From: Caryophanales bacterium
GTDB taxonomy: Bacteria; Bacillota_I; Bacilli_A; RF39; UBA660
DNA: 20,393 nt
NCBI GenBank assembly: GCA_016282415.1
Contig: JAEEKO010000023.1
Coordinates: forward strand, 1 to 20,393
Reading direction: 5' to 3'
A model generated the notes under the pieces. That model worked only from the letters and a program-made list of their open reading frames with translations. It did not search any database and was not told the origin of the DNA. The position numbers and the translations under genes are program-made. The stretch's first letter is position 1. Every line of letters starts with the position of its first letter. Below are positions 1 to 6,246 of this stretch, one piece after another.

Positions 1-180
1 GAAAGATGTATATGTGATATTATTAGATCTAAAAATAGAATGGATTCAGAACATGTTAAACATAGTATTAGAGAATATGTTAAACGAAAAGATAAAGATC
101 TAGTTAAACTATCAAAATATGCTGAAAAACTTGGCGTTAAAAAAGAAGTTATGGATTTCATGGAGGTATTTTATGAATAG
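1..180 (+). CDS. abiEi: AbiEi-type antitoxin, C-terminal fragment (type IV toxin-antitoxin), 5' end outside window
   Basis: Frame 1 is open from the window edge to the TAG at 178-180 and gives 59 residues. The tail reads CDIIRSKNRMD, then EYVKRKDKDL and KYAEKLGVKKEV. This is the characteristic C-terminus of AbiEi-family antitoxins, the region after the winged-helix domain. AbiEi proteins are DNA-binding autorepressors that neutralise the AbiEii nucleotidyltransferase without stable complex formation (family knowledge). The last 8 bases overlap the start of the next gene (ATGAATAG, 173-180), the tight coupling expected of an abiE operon. The winged-helix part and the promoter are not visible. 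The family call rests on motif recognition plus the AbiEii neighbour. Confidence 0.83.
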   Translation, partial: ERCICDIIRSKNRMDSEHVKHSIREYVKRKDKDLVKLSKYAEKLGVKKEVMDFMEVFYE

Positions 181-994
181 TATGCAATTAAAAGATAAAC
201 TAAGAAATATTTCTAAAGAAAAGAATGTAGATTTTAATACATTACTTAGGCTTTATATGTATGATAGATTTATCGAGAGATTAGCAAAAAGTAAGTATAA
301 AGATAATTTTATCTTAAAAGGTGGTTTCTACTTAAGTACACTTTTTGGAGTAGAAAATAGAACAACAATGGATATAGATACTGCTTTTAGAAATGCAAAC
401 TTTAATGAAGAAACAATAGTTAAAATGATAAAAGAAATAGTTTCTATAAAAATAGATGATAATGCTAAACTTTCATACTTAGGGATAGCACCAATAAGAG
501 ATGAGGATGAATATGGTGGATTTAGAGTAGATATTCAAGTTGAACTTGAAAATGTTAAAGAAAAATTTCATATTGATATAGCTACAGGTGATCCAATAAC
601 TCCAAAGGAGATTAGATATAAATATATTCCATTACTAGGAGATAATTATATAGATCTATATGCTTATAATATTGAAACAGTATTAGCTGAAAAGATAGAA
701 ACAATACTTAGTAGATCTGAGTTAAATGGTAGAATGAGAGATTTCTATGATGTATATTTGATTTATACAAGAGATTGGAAGAATATTAATATTGATAATT
801 TTAGAAAAGCAATTGATAAAACATTTGCGAAAAGAGAATATATTGGGGAACCTTTGATAACAATAGATGTATTAAGAGAAAGTGAATTAATAAGGTCAAG
901 ATGGAAAATCTATCAAAGAAAGTATGAATATGCAAAAGATATAGATTTTGATGACATATTGGATTGTATATTAAAAATGGTGGAACAATTTTAA
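173..994 (+). CDS. abiEii: AbiEii nucleotidyltransferase toxin (type IV toxin-antitoxin)
   Basis: The protein has 273 residues and is a DNA polymerase beta-like nucleotidyltransferase of the AbiEii/AbiGii family (PF08843). KGGFYLS at about 49-55 is the nucleotide-binding glycine motif and MDIDTAF at 66-72 holds the paired metal-binding aspartates. LAEKIETIL and RMRDFYDVYLIY further on match family motifs III and IV. Relatives are GTP-binding toxins causing reversible growth arrest or abortive phage infection, and at least one (MenT3) transfers nucleotides to tRNA. An open frame extends upstream to 119, but I chose ATG 173 because GGAGG at 162-166 lies 6 bases before it and the frame then overlaps the abiEi stop by 8 bases. 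All key residues are present, so it is probably functional. The substrate cannot be read from the sequence. Confidence 0.93.
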   Translation: MNSMQLKDKLRNISKEKNVDFNTLLRLYMYDRFIERLAKSKYKDNFILKGGFYLSTLFGVENRTTMDIDTAFRNANFNEETIVKMIKEIVSIKIDDNAKLSYLGIAPIRDEDEYGGFRVDIQVELENVKEKFHIDIATGDPITPKEIRYKYIPLLGDNYIDLYAYNIETVLAEKIETILSRSELNGRMRDFYDVYLIYTRDWKNINIDNFRKAIDKTFAKREYIGEPLITIDVLRESELIRSRWKIYQRKYEYAKDIDFDDILDCILKMVEQF

Positions 995-1021
995 CTTGTT
1001 GGTGTATAGGAGGAGTGTTAT

Positions 1022-1915
1022 TTGAATAAAAGTTGGAATGTGCTAATAGATAAGGACATTATTAATATAATGATTGGTGATTCAAATGTGGCTGATGATC
1101 TATTTTTAGAATATAAGATGCCTTATATGAGTGGCCCAAATATCTGTGATTTTGGAGCAAAATTGGGTTTAAATAAAGATTATTGGAACTCGGATAAATT
1201 ATCTAGATGGATGTATATGGAAAATGTATTAAATTATGTTGTTGATAATAATAAAATTAATCTATTTTTTAAAGAATTGTTTAATTTAAAAAGATTTAAA
1301 AAAGTGGAGAACATTGAATATCATAAAAGTGCATATGAGCTATATTGGGATTTAGTGCATGGATTAATAAATAAAATAAATGGTATTTTATTTTTTGATA
1401 AATGTCATATAGAATATAATTTAGAAACATGGCAATTTGCATTAATAGATGATGAAGTAGATATTAAGATAGAGAGCGAGAACATTGAAAATATTGATAA
1501 ACAATATATTAAAAGGTTAAAAACTGAAATAGATAATTCTATTAAAAACGAGGATTTTGAAAGTTGTGTAACTAAATCAAGAACATTATTAGAAGAAATA
1601 ATGATTTATGGTATTGAAGAAAAAAAAGAATTGGTTGAAGCAAAAGGTAACATTAATAAATTATATAATCAATTTAAAACATTATATGGAATGCATCAGG
1701 ATAAAAATATGGATAAAAGGATAAACAATCTTTTATCGGGATTTGAAAAAATTATAACATCAATATCTAATATGAGAGATGAAAATAGTGATTCACATGG
1801 TGCAGGTGAAAAGAGAATTAATATTGAAAAGCATCATGCAGTATTATTTGCTAATGCTTCAATTACTATGTCAGATTTTCTTTTATCCGTCATTAATAAT
1901 AAAAAAGAGACCTAG
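1022..1915 (+). CDS. Abi_C-type abortive-infection family protein, third gene of the abiE operon
   Basis: The protein has 297 residues and starts with TTG at 1022. AGGAGG at 1008-1013 sits 8 bases upstream, and the first in-frame ATG would remove 16 residues. Residues about 165-290 resemble the abortive-infection C-terminal domain (Abi_C, PF14355): SCVTKSRTLLEE is the repeat-like helix, and MRDENSDSHGAGE corresponds to the family's RNxxGDxHG motif, followed by a helix ending in SDFLL. Residues 1-150 match no family I know and carry no membrane segment. The gene is 27 bases behind abiEii with no terminator between, so it is probably co-transcribed. The stop codon lies inside the hairpin at 1901-1942. 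Abi_C proteins occur in several phage-resistance loci but their biochemistry is poorly defined, so a defence role here is inference. Confidence 0.7.
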   Translation: MNKSWNVLIDKDIINIMIGDSNVADDLFLEYKMPYMSGPNICDFGAKLGLNKDYWNSDKLSRWMYMENVLNYVVDNNKINLFFKELFNLKRFKKVENIEYHKSAYELYWDLVHGLINKINGILFFDKCHIEYNLETWQFALIDDEVDIKIESENIENIDKQYIKRLKTEIDNSIKNEDFESCVTKSRTLLEEIMIYGIEEKKELVEAKGNINKLYNQFKTLYGMHQDKNMDKRINNLLSGFEKIITSISNMRDENSDSHGAGEKRINIEKHHAVLFANASITMSDFLLSVINNKKET

Positions 1916-1943
1916 CCCATTAAAGGACTAGGTCTCTTTTTTA
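1901..1943. terminator. Bidirectional intrinsic terminator with a 15-bp perfect stem
   Basis: AAAAAAGAGACCTAG (1901-1915) pairs perfectly with CTAGGTCTCTTTTTT (1928-1942) around a 12-base loop. A-tract and T-tract lie at opposite ends, so it works in both directions. It ends the plus-strand Abi_C gene and the minus-strand integrase remnant. Confidence 0.93.
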
Positions 1944-2541
1944 TTATCTAAATCTTCATCATAATCATGATATTCTGTATCTTAATAATCAATAATTGTT
2001 TCTGTAGGTTCTGGTAATTTTTTTGTTTACTTTCTAACAATTTAGTGTTTTGAACTTCTATTATTTTAACTATATTCTCAAGGCTATTTCGATACATATG
2101 AGAGTAGGTATTAAGAGTTTCATCAATTATAGAATGCCCTAAATATTTAGCAACTAATGTTATATTAGCACCACTATTAATTGGTAATGATGCACAACTA
2201 TGTCTAAAATCATGAACTCTAATATCTTTAACTCCTGTTTTAAAAGCATTTTTAGTTTTTCTATCTCTCGAAGTAGTTTCAGGTAATGGATCAATATTAC
2301 CAAATATATACCAGTTATCATTAAAATTATAGTAAGAACCACAATTATCATATAGATCTTTATAGTATTTTAATAAGAAATTAGGAATTGGTATAGTTCT
2401 ATAACTAGACATTGTTTTAGTACTAGATACTGTATATGGTTTACCAGTTATAGGATATGGTGTTTTATTTATATTTTTAATATTAACTTTATATTCTACT
2501 TCATGATCTTTAGCCTTTCCTTCTACCTGAAGAGAGCATTA
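1928..2541 (-). pseudogene. Tyrosine recombinase/integrase remnant, catalytic domain only
   Basis: The intact minus-strand frame (2538 to 1948) encodes a typical phage/ICE integrase C-terminal domain. From M at 2412 it has SYRTIPIP, HDFRHS with H67 and R70, YLGHS with H93, and the tyrosine nucleophile in NTYSH (Y103). The N-terminal arm-binding and core-binding domains are missing. In-frame coding continues upstream of 2412 (TPYPITGKPYTVSSTKT) to a TAA at 2541-2539. Just there another frame reads SSGRRKG, resembling the family's TGxRxGE motif with the first catalytic Arg, so a frameshift is likely. Near the 3' end a 7-base T-run (2018-2024) appears to have lost one base. Correcting it restores KKLPEPTETIIDY, one internal TAA, then a tail ending NKKET at 1928-1930. 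I infer a decayed integrase of the element that brought in the flanking abi genes. Confidence 0.82.
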
Positions 2542-2546
2542 TCTTA

Positions 2547-2566
2547 AATAGTTCATATAAACTATT
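2547..2566. repeat. Inverted repeat upstream of the NERD gene
   Basis: AATAGTT (2547-2553) and AACTATT (2560-2566) are perfect 7-base arms with a 6-base spacer. They overlap the expected -35 area of the promoter at 2578-2586 and abut the broken end of the integrase remnant. They could be an operator or part of an old recombination junction. The arms are AT-rich, so chance is not excluded. Confidence 0.4.
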
Positions 2567-2577
2567 ATTTCAAATTA

Positions 2578-2601
2578 TGTTATACTAAATGTGGATAGGT
2601 G
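2578..2601 (+). promoter_or_regulatory. Extended -10 promoter and SD for the NERD-HRDC gene
   Basis: TGTTATACT (2578-2586) is an extended -10. AGGTGAT (2597-2603) is the SD, 4 bases before ATG 2608. No good -35 is seen, as expected for an extended -10. Confidence 0.6.
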
Positions 2602-2607
2602 ATACTC

Positions 2608-3609
2608 ATGGGAATAATAGATACAATAGAAGATGCATTGAGATTTAAGGATACTATATTTCTAAAAGAAACAAGTGATCTTCAATCTAAATACGATGCT
2701 TTAGTAAAATTAACAAAAGAATATCCCGACAATTTAGATTTAAAAAATGAATATTACATGGTAAAAAAAGGATTAGAGGGTGAAAATGAAATTGCATATC
2801 AATTTAAGAAGGCTCATATTGGAATGTATGTTTTAAGGGATGTTAAAATTCATTATGAAGATTTAACAGCACAAATTGATTATGTGTTAATAACACCATT
2901 ATATATTTATTATATAGAATGTAAAAATTTACTTGGTACAATTACTATAAATGATAAAGGAGACTTTATTAGGGAATATGTTTTTAATGGTAAAAAAGTA
3001 AAAAAAGGAATGTATTCGCCATTAAGGCAAGTAGAAGCTCAAAGAGAAGTACTTAGAAAACTATGGGAAAAGTCTACTTCTAGTATGATTAAAATATTTG
3101 CATCAAACAAATTTGATCATTATCGCCGTGTATTGGTAGTTGCTGCTAATAAAGATACTATTTTAAATACCCGCTATGCCCCTAAAGATGTTAAAGATAA
3201 AGTAATTAGAGCAGATGCATTAGTTAAAAAGATTCAAGATGATTTTGATAAAAGAGATAAAAATGAATTTTTAGATTCACAAAAAAATATGGAAAAAATT
3301 GCTAAGTCATATATTGAGTTATCAGTTAAAGATGACACTGATTATTATGAATACTATAAAAATAAATATTGTTGTAAATCTACTAATGATGAAGAATTAA
3401 AGAATAAAATGATTGCATTTAGAAAAAAACGTTCTTCAGAATTAGAAATTCCAGCTTATTATGTGTTTACTAATGAGGAATTAGATAAATTAATTAAGTT
3501 AAAGCCTAAGAGTGTTGAAGAATTAAGGAAATCTGGAATATTGTCTGATGTTAAAATCAATATCCATGGGAAAGAAATTGTAAATATGATAACAGATAAA
3601 TGGCAGTAA
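2608..3609 (+). CDS. NERD-HRDC domain protein (nuclease-related)
   Basis: The protein has 333 residues. Residues about 55-190 are a NERD domain (PF08378), a PD-(D/E)xK-like nuclease-related fold: GEN around E59, QIDYVLI with D91, then IECKN with E104 and K106, and SPLRQVEAQ. All predicted active-site positions are kept. Residues about 259-333 are an HRDC domain, the nucleic-acid-binding helical module of RecQ helicases and RNase D (FRKKRSSELEIPAYYVFTN, then LKPKSVEEL and HGKEIV). There is no helicase or kinase part between them. An upstream GTG at 2599 is in frame, but AGGTGAT 4 bases before ATG 2608 supports the later start. It is a monocistronic cytoplasmic protein with its own promoter. 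NERD proteins are thought to act in DNA processing. The location in a block of abi and TIR genes suggests foreign-DNA processing, which is inference. Confidence 0.87.
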   Translation: MGIIDTIEDALRFKDTIFLKETSDLQSKYDALVKLTKEYPDNLDLKNEYYMVKKGLEGENEIAYQFKKAHIGMYVLRDVKIHYEDLTAQIDYVLITPLYIYYIECKNLLGTITINDKGDFIREYVFNGKKVKKGMYSPLRQVEAQREVLRKLWEKSTSSMIKIFASNKFDHYRRVLVVAANKDTILNTRYAPKDVKDKVIRADALVKKIQDDFDKRDKNEFLDSQKNMEKIAKSYIELSVKDDTDYYEYYKNKYCCKSTNDEELKNKMIAFRKKRSSELEIPAYYVFTNEELDKLIKLKPKSVEELRKSGILSDVKINIHGKEIVNMITDKWQ

Positions 3610-3663
3610 AGTGCGGTAGCAAACAAACTTTTGTAAAAAAATTAAAAATTAGCTAAAAATCTA

Positions 3664-3691
3664 TTGATTTTTTTCAAAAAAATGTTATATT
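3664..3691 (+). promoter_or_regulatory. Promoter for the TM-TIR operon
   Basis: TTGATT (3664-3669), a 16-base spacer and TATATT (3686-3691) preceded by TGT form an extended -10 promoter. Transcription would start near 3698, upstream of the hairpin at 3709-3748, giving a leader of roughly 70 bases. That is unusually long for this window. Confidence 0.6.
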
Positions 3692-3702
3692 GAAGGTAGA
3701 TA

Positions 3703-3774
3703 ATGATAATAGGGAGTGTTTCATTTTTTAAAATGAAATGCGCCCTATTTTTTTTGAAAGGAGGTATTAAATGA
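3703..3774 (+). CDS. Possible 23-codon leader ORF spanning the attenuator hairpin
   Basis: ATG 3703 opens a frame running through the whole hairpin to TGA 3772-3774. It overlaps the ATG of the membrane-protein gene as ATGA (3771-3774). The peptide starts MIIGSVSFFKMK and continues with hydrophobic residues. AAGG at 3694-3697 could be an SD, but with the -10 at 3686-3691 the transcript would begin around 3698 and exclude it, so initiation would be nearly leaderless. A ribosome on this frame would unwind the terminator and be delivered to the next start. A 23-codon frame can occur by chance here. Confidence 0.3.
   Translation: MIIGSVSFFKMKCALFFLKGGIK
3709..3755 (+). terminator. Terminator-like hairpin in the leader of the TM-TIR operon (attenuator candidate)
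   Basis: ATAGGG (3709-3714) pairs with CCCTAT (3743-3748). After one A/G mismatch the stem continues through GTGTTTCATTTT with AAAATGAAATGC, including two G-U pairs. It is followed by eight Ts (3748-3755). The strong SD AAAGGAGG (3757-3764) begins immediately after. It may also serve as the terminator of the NERD-HRDC gene, which has no other. Confidence 0.8.
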
Positions 3775-4181
3775 AGGGTGAATATAAAATACATCATCTA
3801 TCTAACATTTTGAATGTTATTACTAGAATGGGTTCTAATTCGTTTGCTTTAAAGGGATGGGCACTTGGAATTATGATTGCTGTTTATACTTTTGGAAATA
3901 TGAATGTATGCAAGGCATTGTTTGTTACCATTGTCCCTCTTATAATGATATGGGTAATGGATTCGTATTATCTAATGATAGAAAGAAAGTTTCGCTTGTT
4001 ATATGATTATGTTAGAGATAAAAATACTAAAGAAACTGATTTTAGTATGGATTATAATAGTGTGTCAATTAAGCTAGGAAATGCTAAAAAATTATCTTTA
4101 TTTAATGCAATGTTTTCAAAGACTATTATACCTTTTTATTTGGTATGCATTGCGGTAACTGTTGTCTTATATTGTTTATAG
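3771..4181 (+). CDS. Small membrane protein partnered with a TIR protein (putative effector)
   Basis: The protein has 136 residues. Predicted membrane segments lie at about 30-44 (WALGIMIAVYTF), 47-68 (ALFVTIVPLIMIWVM) and 117-135 (TIIPFYLVCIAVTVVLY). The first two form a hairpin and the third ends the protein. Between them is a soluble stretch of about 45 residues starting with DSYYLMIERKFRLLYD. The N-terminal RMGSNSFALKGW and the aromatic/charged DSYYL-ER-FR-LYD stretch look like conserved motifs of a small membrane-protein family, but I cannot name a Pfam entry. ATG 3771 has AAAGGAGG 6 bases upstream. The TIR gene follows after 15 bases with its own SD, so they form an operon. By analogy with two-component TIR defence systems, the membrane protein could be the pore-forming effector and the TIR protein the signal producer; this is inference. 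Confidence 0.7.
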   Translation: MKGEYKIHHLSNILNVITRMGSNSFALKGWALGIMIAVYTFGNMNVCKALFVTIVPLIMIWVMDSYYLMIERKFRLLYDYVRDKNTKETDFSMDYNSVSIKLGNAKKLSLFNAMFSKTIIPFYLVCIAVTVVLYCL

Positions 4182-4196
4182 AAAGGATGTGATATA

Positions 4197-4700
4197 ATGA
4201 GACGACCAATTTTTTTAAGTTTTTGTTACAAGGATGATGTGTTCAGAGTTCAACAAATTATTAAAATGGGGGTAGTTGAAGGACAGCAACTATTAAGCCC
4301 AAATGATTTTGAAACTGTTAAAAGAAGAGGAGATGCGGCTATAAAGAACTGGATTGATGATCAATTAAAAAATAAACAATGCTTAGTAGTTTTAATTGGA
4401 AGTAATACTGCTAATAGACCATATGTTCAATATGAAATAAAAAAGGCGCATGAAAAAAATATGCCAATGTTTGGAATATATATTCATGATATGAAAGACA
4501 TAAATGGTAATAAATCAATTAAAGGAGAGAATCCCTTTATTAAAGCATTAGGCTTTGACTATGGGTATAAATGTATTGATCCTATAAATTATTCTTTATA
4601 TCCACTTAGCACTTATAATATTATTGAGTCAAATATTAGTTCATGGATTGAGGACGCTATTTCTAGAAATCGGAATAGCAATGGTAGTATTTTCTTTTAA
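4197..4700 (+). CDS. TIR-like domain protein of the ThsB/MTH538 family
   Basis: The protein has 167 residues and consists almost entirely of a TIR-like fold of the MTH538/DUF1863 group (PF08937, the ThsB family of Thoeris). Landmarks are IFLSFCYKDDVFRVQQI (beta-1 and helix 1), RRGDAAIKNWIDDQL, CLVVLIGSNTANRPYVQYEI with the candidate catalytic glutamate E80, then FGIYIHDMKD and GENPF. The usual Trp of the WVxyEI motif is Tyr (Y76), a conservative change. ThsB-type TIRs make cyclic ADP-ribose-like signals from NAD+ during phage infection, which switch on a partner effector. Here the partner is not a SIR2-SLOG or macro-domain ThsA but the small membrane protein just upstream, 15 bases away. AAAGGATG at 4183-4190 is the SD. 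I see no terminator after the stop. The fold is confident; enzymatic activity and partner are inference. Confidence 0.85.
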   Translation: MRRPIFLSFCYKDDVFRVQQIIKMGVVEGQQLLSPNDFETVKRRGDAAIKNWIDDQLKNKQCLVVLIGSNTANRPYVQYEIKKAHEKNMPMFGIYIHDMKDINGNKSIKGENPFIKALGFDYGYKCIDPINYSLYPLSTYNIIESNISSWIEDAISRNRNSNGSIFF

Positions 4701-4739
4701 TTTATTATTAAATCAAATTGTTACGTGTATTCTGAAACG

Positions 4740-4763
4740 TGTTATAATAGTAATGTGATCTAT
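4740..4763 (+). promoter_or_regulatory. Extended -10 promoter of the D,D-carboxypeptidase gene
   Basis: TGTTATAAT (4740-4748) is a consensus extended -10. It lies inside the open frame that begins with GTG at 4725, so that GTG cannot be the start of the main transcript. TGTGAT (4754-4759) is a weak SD before ATG 4764. Confidence 0.65.
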
Positions 4764-5744
4764 ATGAAAAAAAGAAGAATGAAAAATAGTTTTAAATTAT
4801 TATTTATATTATTAATTGTTATTTCATTATTAGTAATAGGTATTACTTTTTATTTAAGAAATATTAAATATACTTTTAAATTAGAAGATAAAATAACTAT
4901 TAATATTAATGATAATATTAATCCTAAGGATTATATTAAGGAAATGAAGAACGTTAATGTTTATTATGATAAGATTGATACTTCTAAAATAGGAACATAT
5001 AAAATAAAATATACTGTGAGAACTAAATTAAATATTAAACATAATTATTATTTAGAAGTAACTGTAATTGATAATAGAGTATATGAAGAAAAAGAAAAGG
5101 TTGAAGTAAAAAAAGAAGAACCAGTTAAAGAAAAAGAAGTAGTAAATAATACTACTTCTAATACTGGTACTTCAAGTAAAGGCTATAAAATAGAAGTTAA
5201 GAATTCGGTAACATATGTTAACGGTATCTTAATTGCTAATAAAACATATTCACTACCTAGTACCTATAATCCTGGTGGTTTAACTAGTGAAACAAGTAAA
5301 GCTGCTAATGAGATGTTTGCAGCAGCTGCTTCTGTTGGATTTAATATGTGGGCACAAAGTGCTTTTAGATCATATGAAACGCAACAAAAACTATATAATC
5401 GTTATGCTGCTCGTGATGGTAAAGCTAAAGCTGATACTTATTCTGCAAGACCGGGACACTCTGAACATCAAACTGGTTTAGCCTTTGATGTATGTGCTAA
5501 GAATAAACCATGTATTAATAGTGACTTTAATAATACTGCCGAAGCTAAATGGTTAAGTATGAATGCTCATTTATATGGATTTATATTAAGATATCCACAG
5601 GGTAAAACTAATGAAACTGGATACTTATATGAATCATGGCATTTTAGATATGTTGGTAAAGAGTTAGCAAGTATTCTATATAATGATGGCGATTGGATAA
5701 CTCTTGAAAATTATTTAGGAATAACTAGTGAATATAAAGATTAA
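4764..5744 (+). CDS. Membrane-anchored VanY-type D-alanyl-D-alanine carboxypeptidase (peptidase M15B)
   Basis: The protein has 326 residues. KKRRMKNSF followed by a hydrophobic segment at about 11-31 is a membrane anchor with the bulk outside. Residues about 35-103 form a small beta-rich Ig-like domain of the DUF5011 type (IGTYKIKYTV). About 105-135 is a charged Lys/Glu linker. Residues about 140-326 are a VanY/LdcB peptidase: AFRSYETQQKLYNRY, then PGHSEHQTGLAFDV with zinc ligands H235 and D242, and YESWHFRYVG with E290 and ligand H293. All catalytic residues are present. It should trim the terminal D-Ala of peptidoglycan pentapeptides, or D-Ala from tetrapeptides if LdcB-like. The start is ATG 4764 because the promoter -10 is at 4743-4748. 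Its stop shares TTAA (5741-5744) with the convergent hydrolase gene, with no terminator between. Confidence 0.9.
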   Translation: MKKRRMKNSFKLLFILLIVISLLVIGITFYLRNIKYTFKLEDKITININDNINPKDYIKEMKNVNVYYDKIDTSKIGTYKIKYTVRTKLNIKHNYYLEVTVIDNRVYEEKEKVEVKKEEPVKEKEVVNNTTSNTGTSSKGYKIEVKNSVTYVNGILIANKTYSLPSTYNPGGLTSETSKAANEMFAAAASVGFNMWAQSAFRSYETQQKLYNRYAARDGKAKADTYSARPGHSEHQTGLAFDVCAKNKPCINSDFNNTAEAKWLSMNAHLYGFILRYPQGKTNETGYLYESWHFRYVGKELASILYNDGDWITLENYLGITSEYKD

Positions 5745-6163
5745 TGGATAGTGTTACAAACACCTTTATCAGGTTGGTAAAAACAATGGTTTTTATATCT
5801 TCCTGCTAATCTTTGATCATACCAGGTACTAGAACAACTAGTACCTGTTTTTGGTGCATAAAACCATAATGCATTAGTAGCAGGGTAGTAGTATTCACCA
5901 TTTAACACTCTTTTAGCTAGATTTTTTTCTAAAGTAGTAGCACTGCCCGTAAATAACGGTGCAGTTGTACCAACAAACTGATTTTTTTGATATATAGCAT
6001 CATAAATACTAGTTATATTTTTAAAGGTTAAACAATTAGCAAGAACGCGATTAACTACAACATTTCCAACCATTAACATACCTAAATTACCTTCTGCTAA
6101 TGCTTCAGCACGCATGATGCGTGCAAGGAGGTCTAATTCTTTTGTAGTATAACTAACTATCAT
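5741..6163 (-). CDS. CwlJ/SleB-like cell wall hydrolase
   Basis: The protein has 140 residues and is almost exactly one Hydrolase_2 domain (PF07486). ARIMRAEALAEGNLGMLMVGNVVVNRV holds the presumed catalytic Glu of RAEA. NGEYYYPATNALWFYAP and RYKNHCFYQPD match the C-terminal half. The overall plan, with no signal peptide and a C-terminal HCFYQP, is closer to CwlJ than to SleB, which carries an extra peptidoglycan-binding domain. These enzymes act on (cortex) peptidoglycan during spore germination in Bacilli. Whether this organism sporulates is not shown here. ATG 6163 is preceded by GGTGAT (6174-6169). A TTG at 6211 would add 16 residues that look like leader DNA. Its 3' end meets the D,D-carboxypeptidase tail to tail, so this is a pair of peptidoglycan-active genes. 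Confidence 0.87.
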   Translation of the reverse strand: MIVSYTTKELDLLARIMRAEALAEGNLGMLMVGNVVVNRVLANCLTFKNITSIYDAIYQKNQFVGTTAPLFTGSATTLEKNLAKRVLNGEYYYPATNALWFYAPKTGTSCSSTWYDQRLAGRYKNHCFYQPDKGVCNTIH

Positions 6164-6197
6164 ATATATCACCAATATATTATATGATAAAAAATAA

Positions 6198-6226
6198 TTG
6201 TTATTTACCAATATTTATGGTAATAT
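6198..6226 (+). promoter_or_regulatory. tRNA-Trp promoter
   Basis: TTGTTA (6198-6203), a 17-base spacer and TAATAT (6221-6226) precede the tRNA by about 20 bases. An overlapping TATAAT at 6224-6229 is an alternative -10. A near-palindrome, TTTACCAATATTTATGGTAA, occupies the spacer. Confidence 0.55.
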
Positions 6227-6246
6227 AATGCATGTAACAAACACAT

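Noticed and set aside
2160..2351. 63-residue minus-strand frame
   Set aside because: It lies inside the integrase remnant in another phase, has no SD and is of low complexity; a shadow frame.
4725..4763. GTG start for the D,D-carboxypeptidase
   Set aside because: The extended -10 box (4740-4748) lies inside this extension and no SD precedes 4725; the membrane anchor begins naturally at ATG 4764.
5287..5481. 64-residue frame inside the VanY gene
   Set aside because: It is a shadow of the catalytic domain in another phase.
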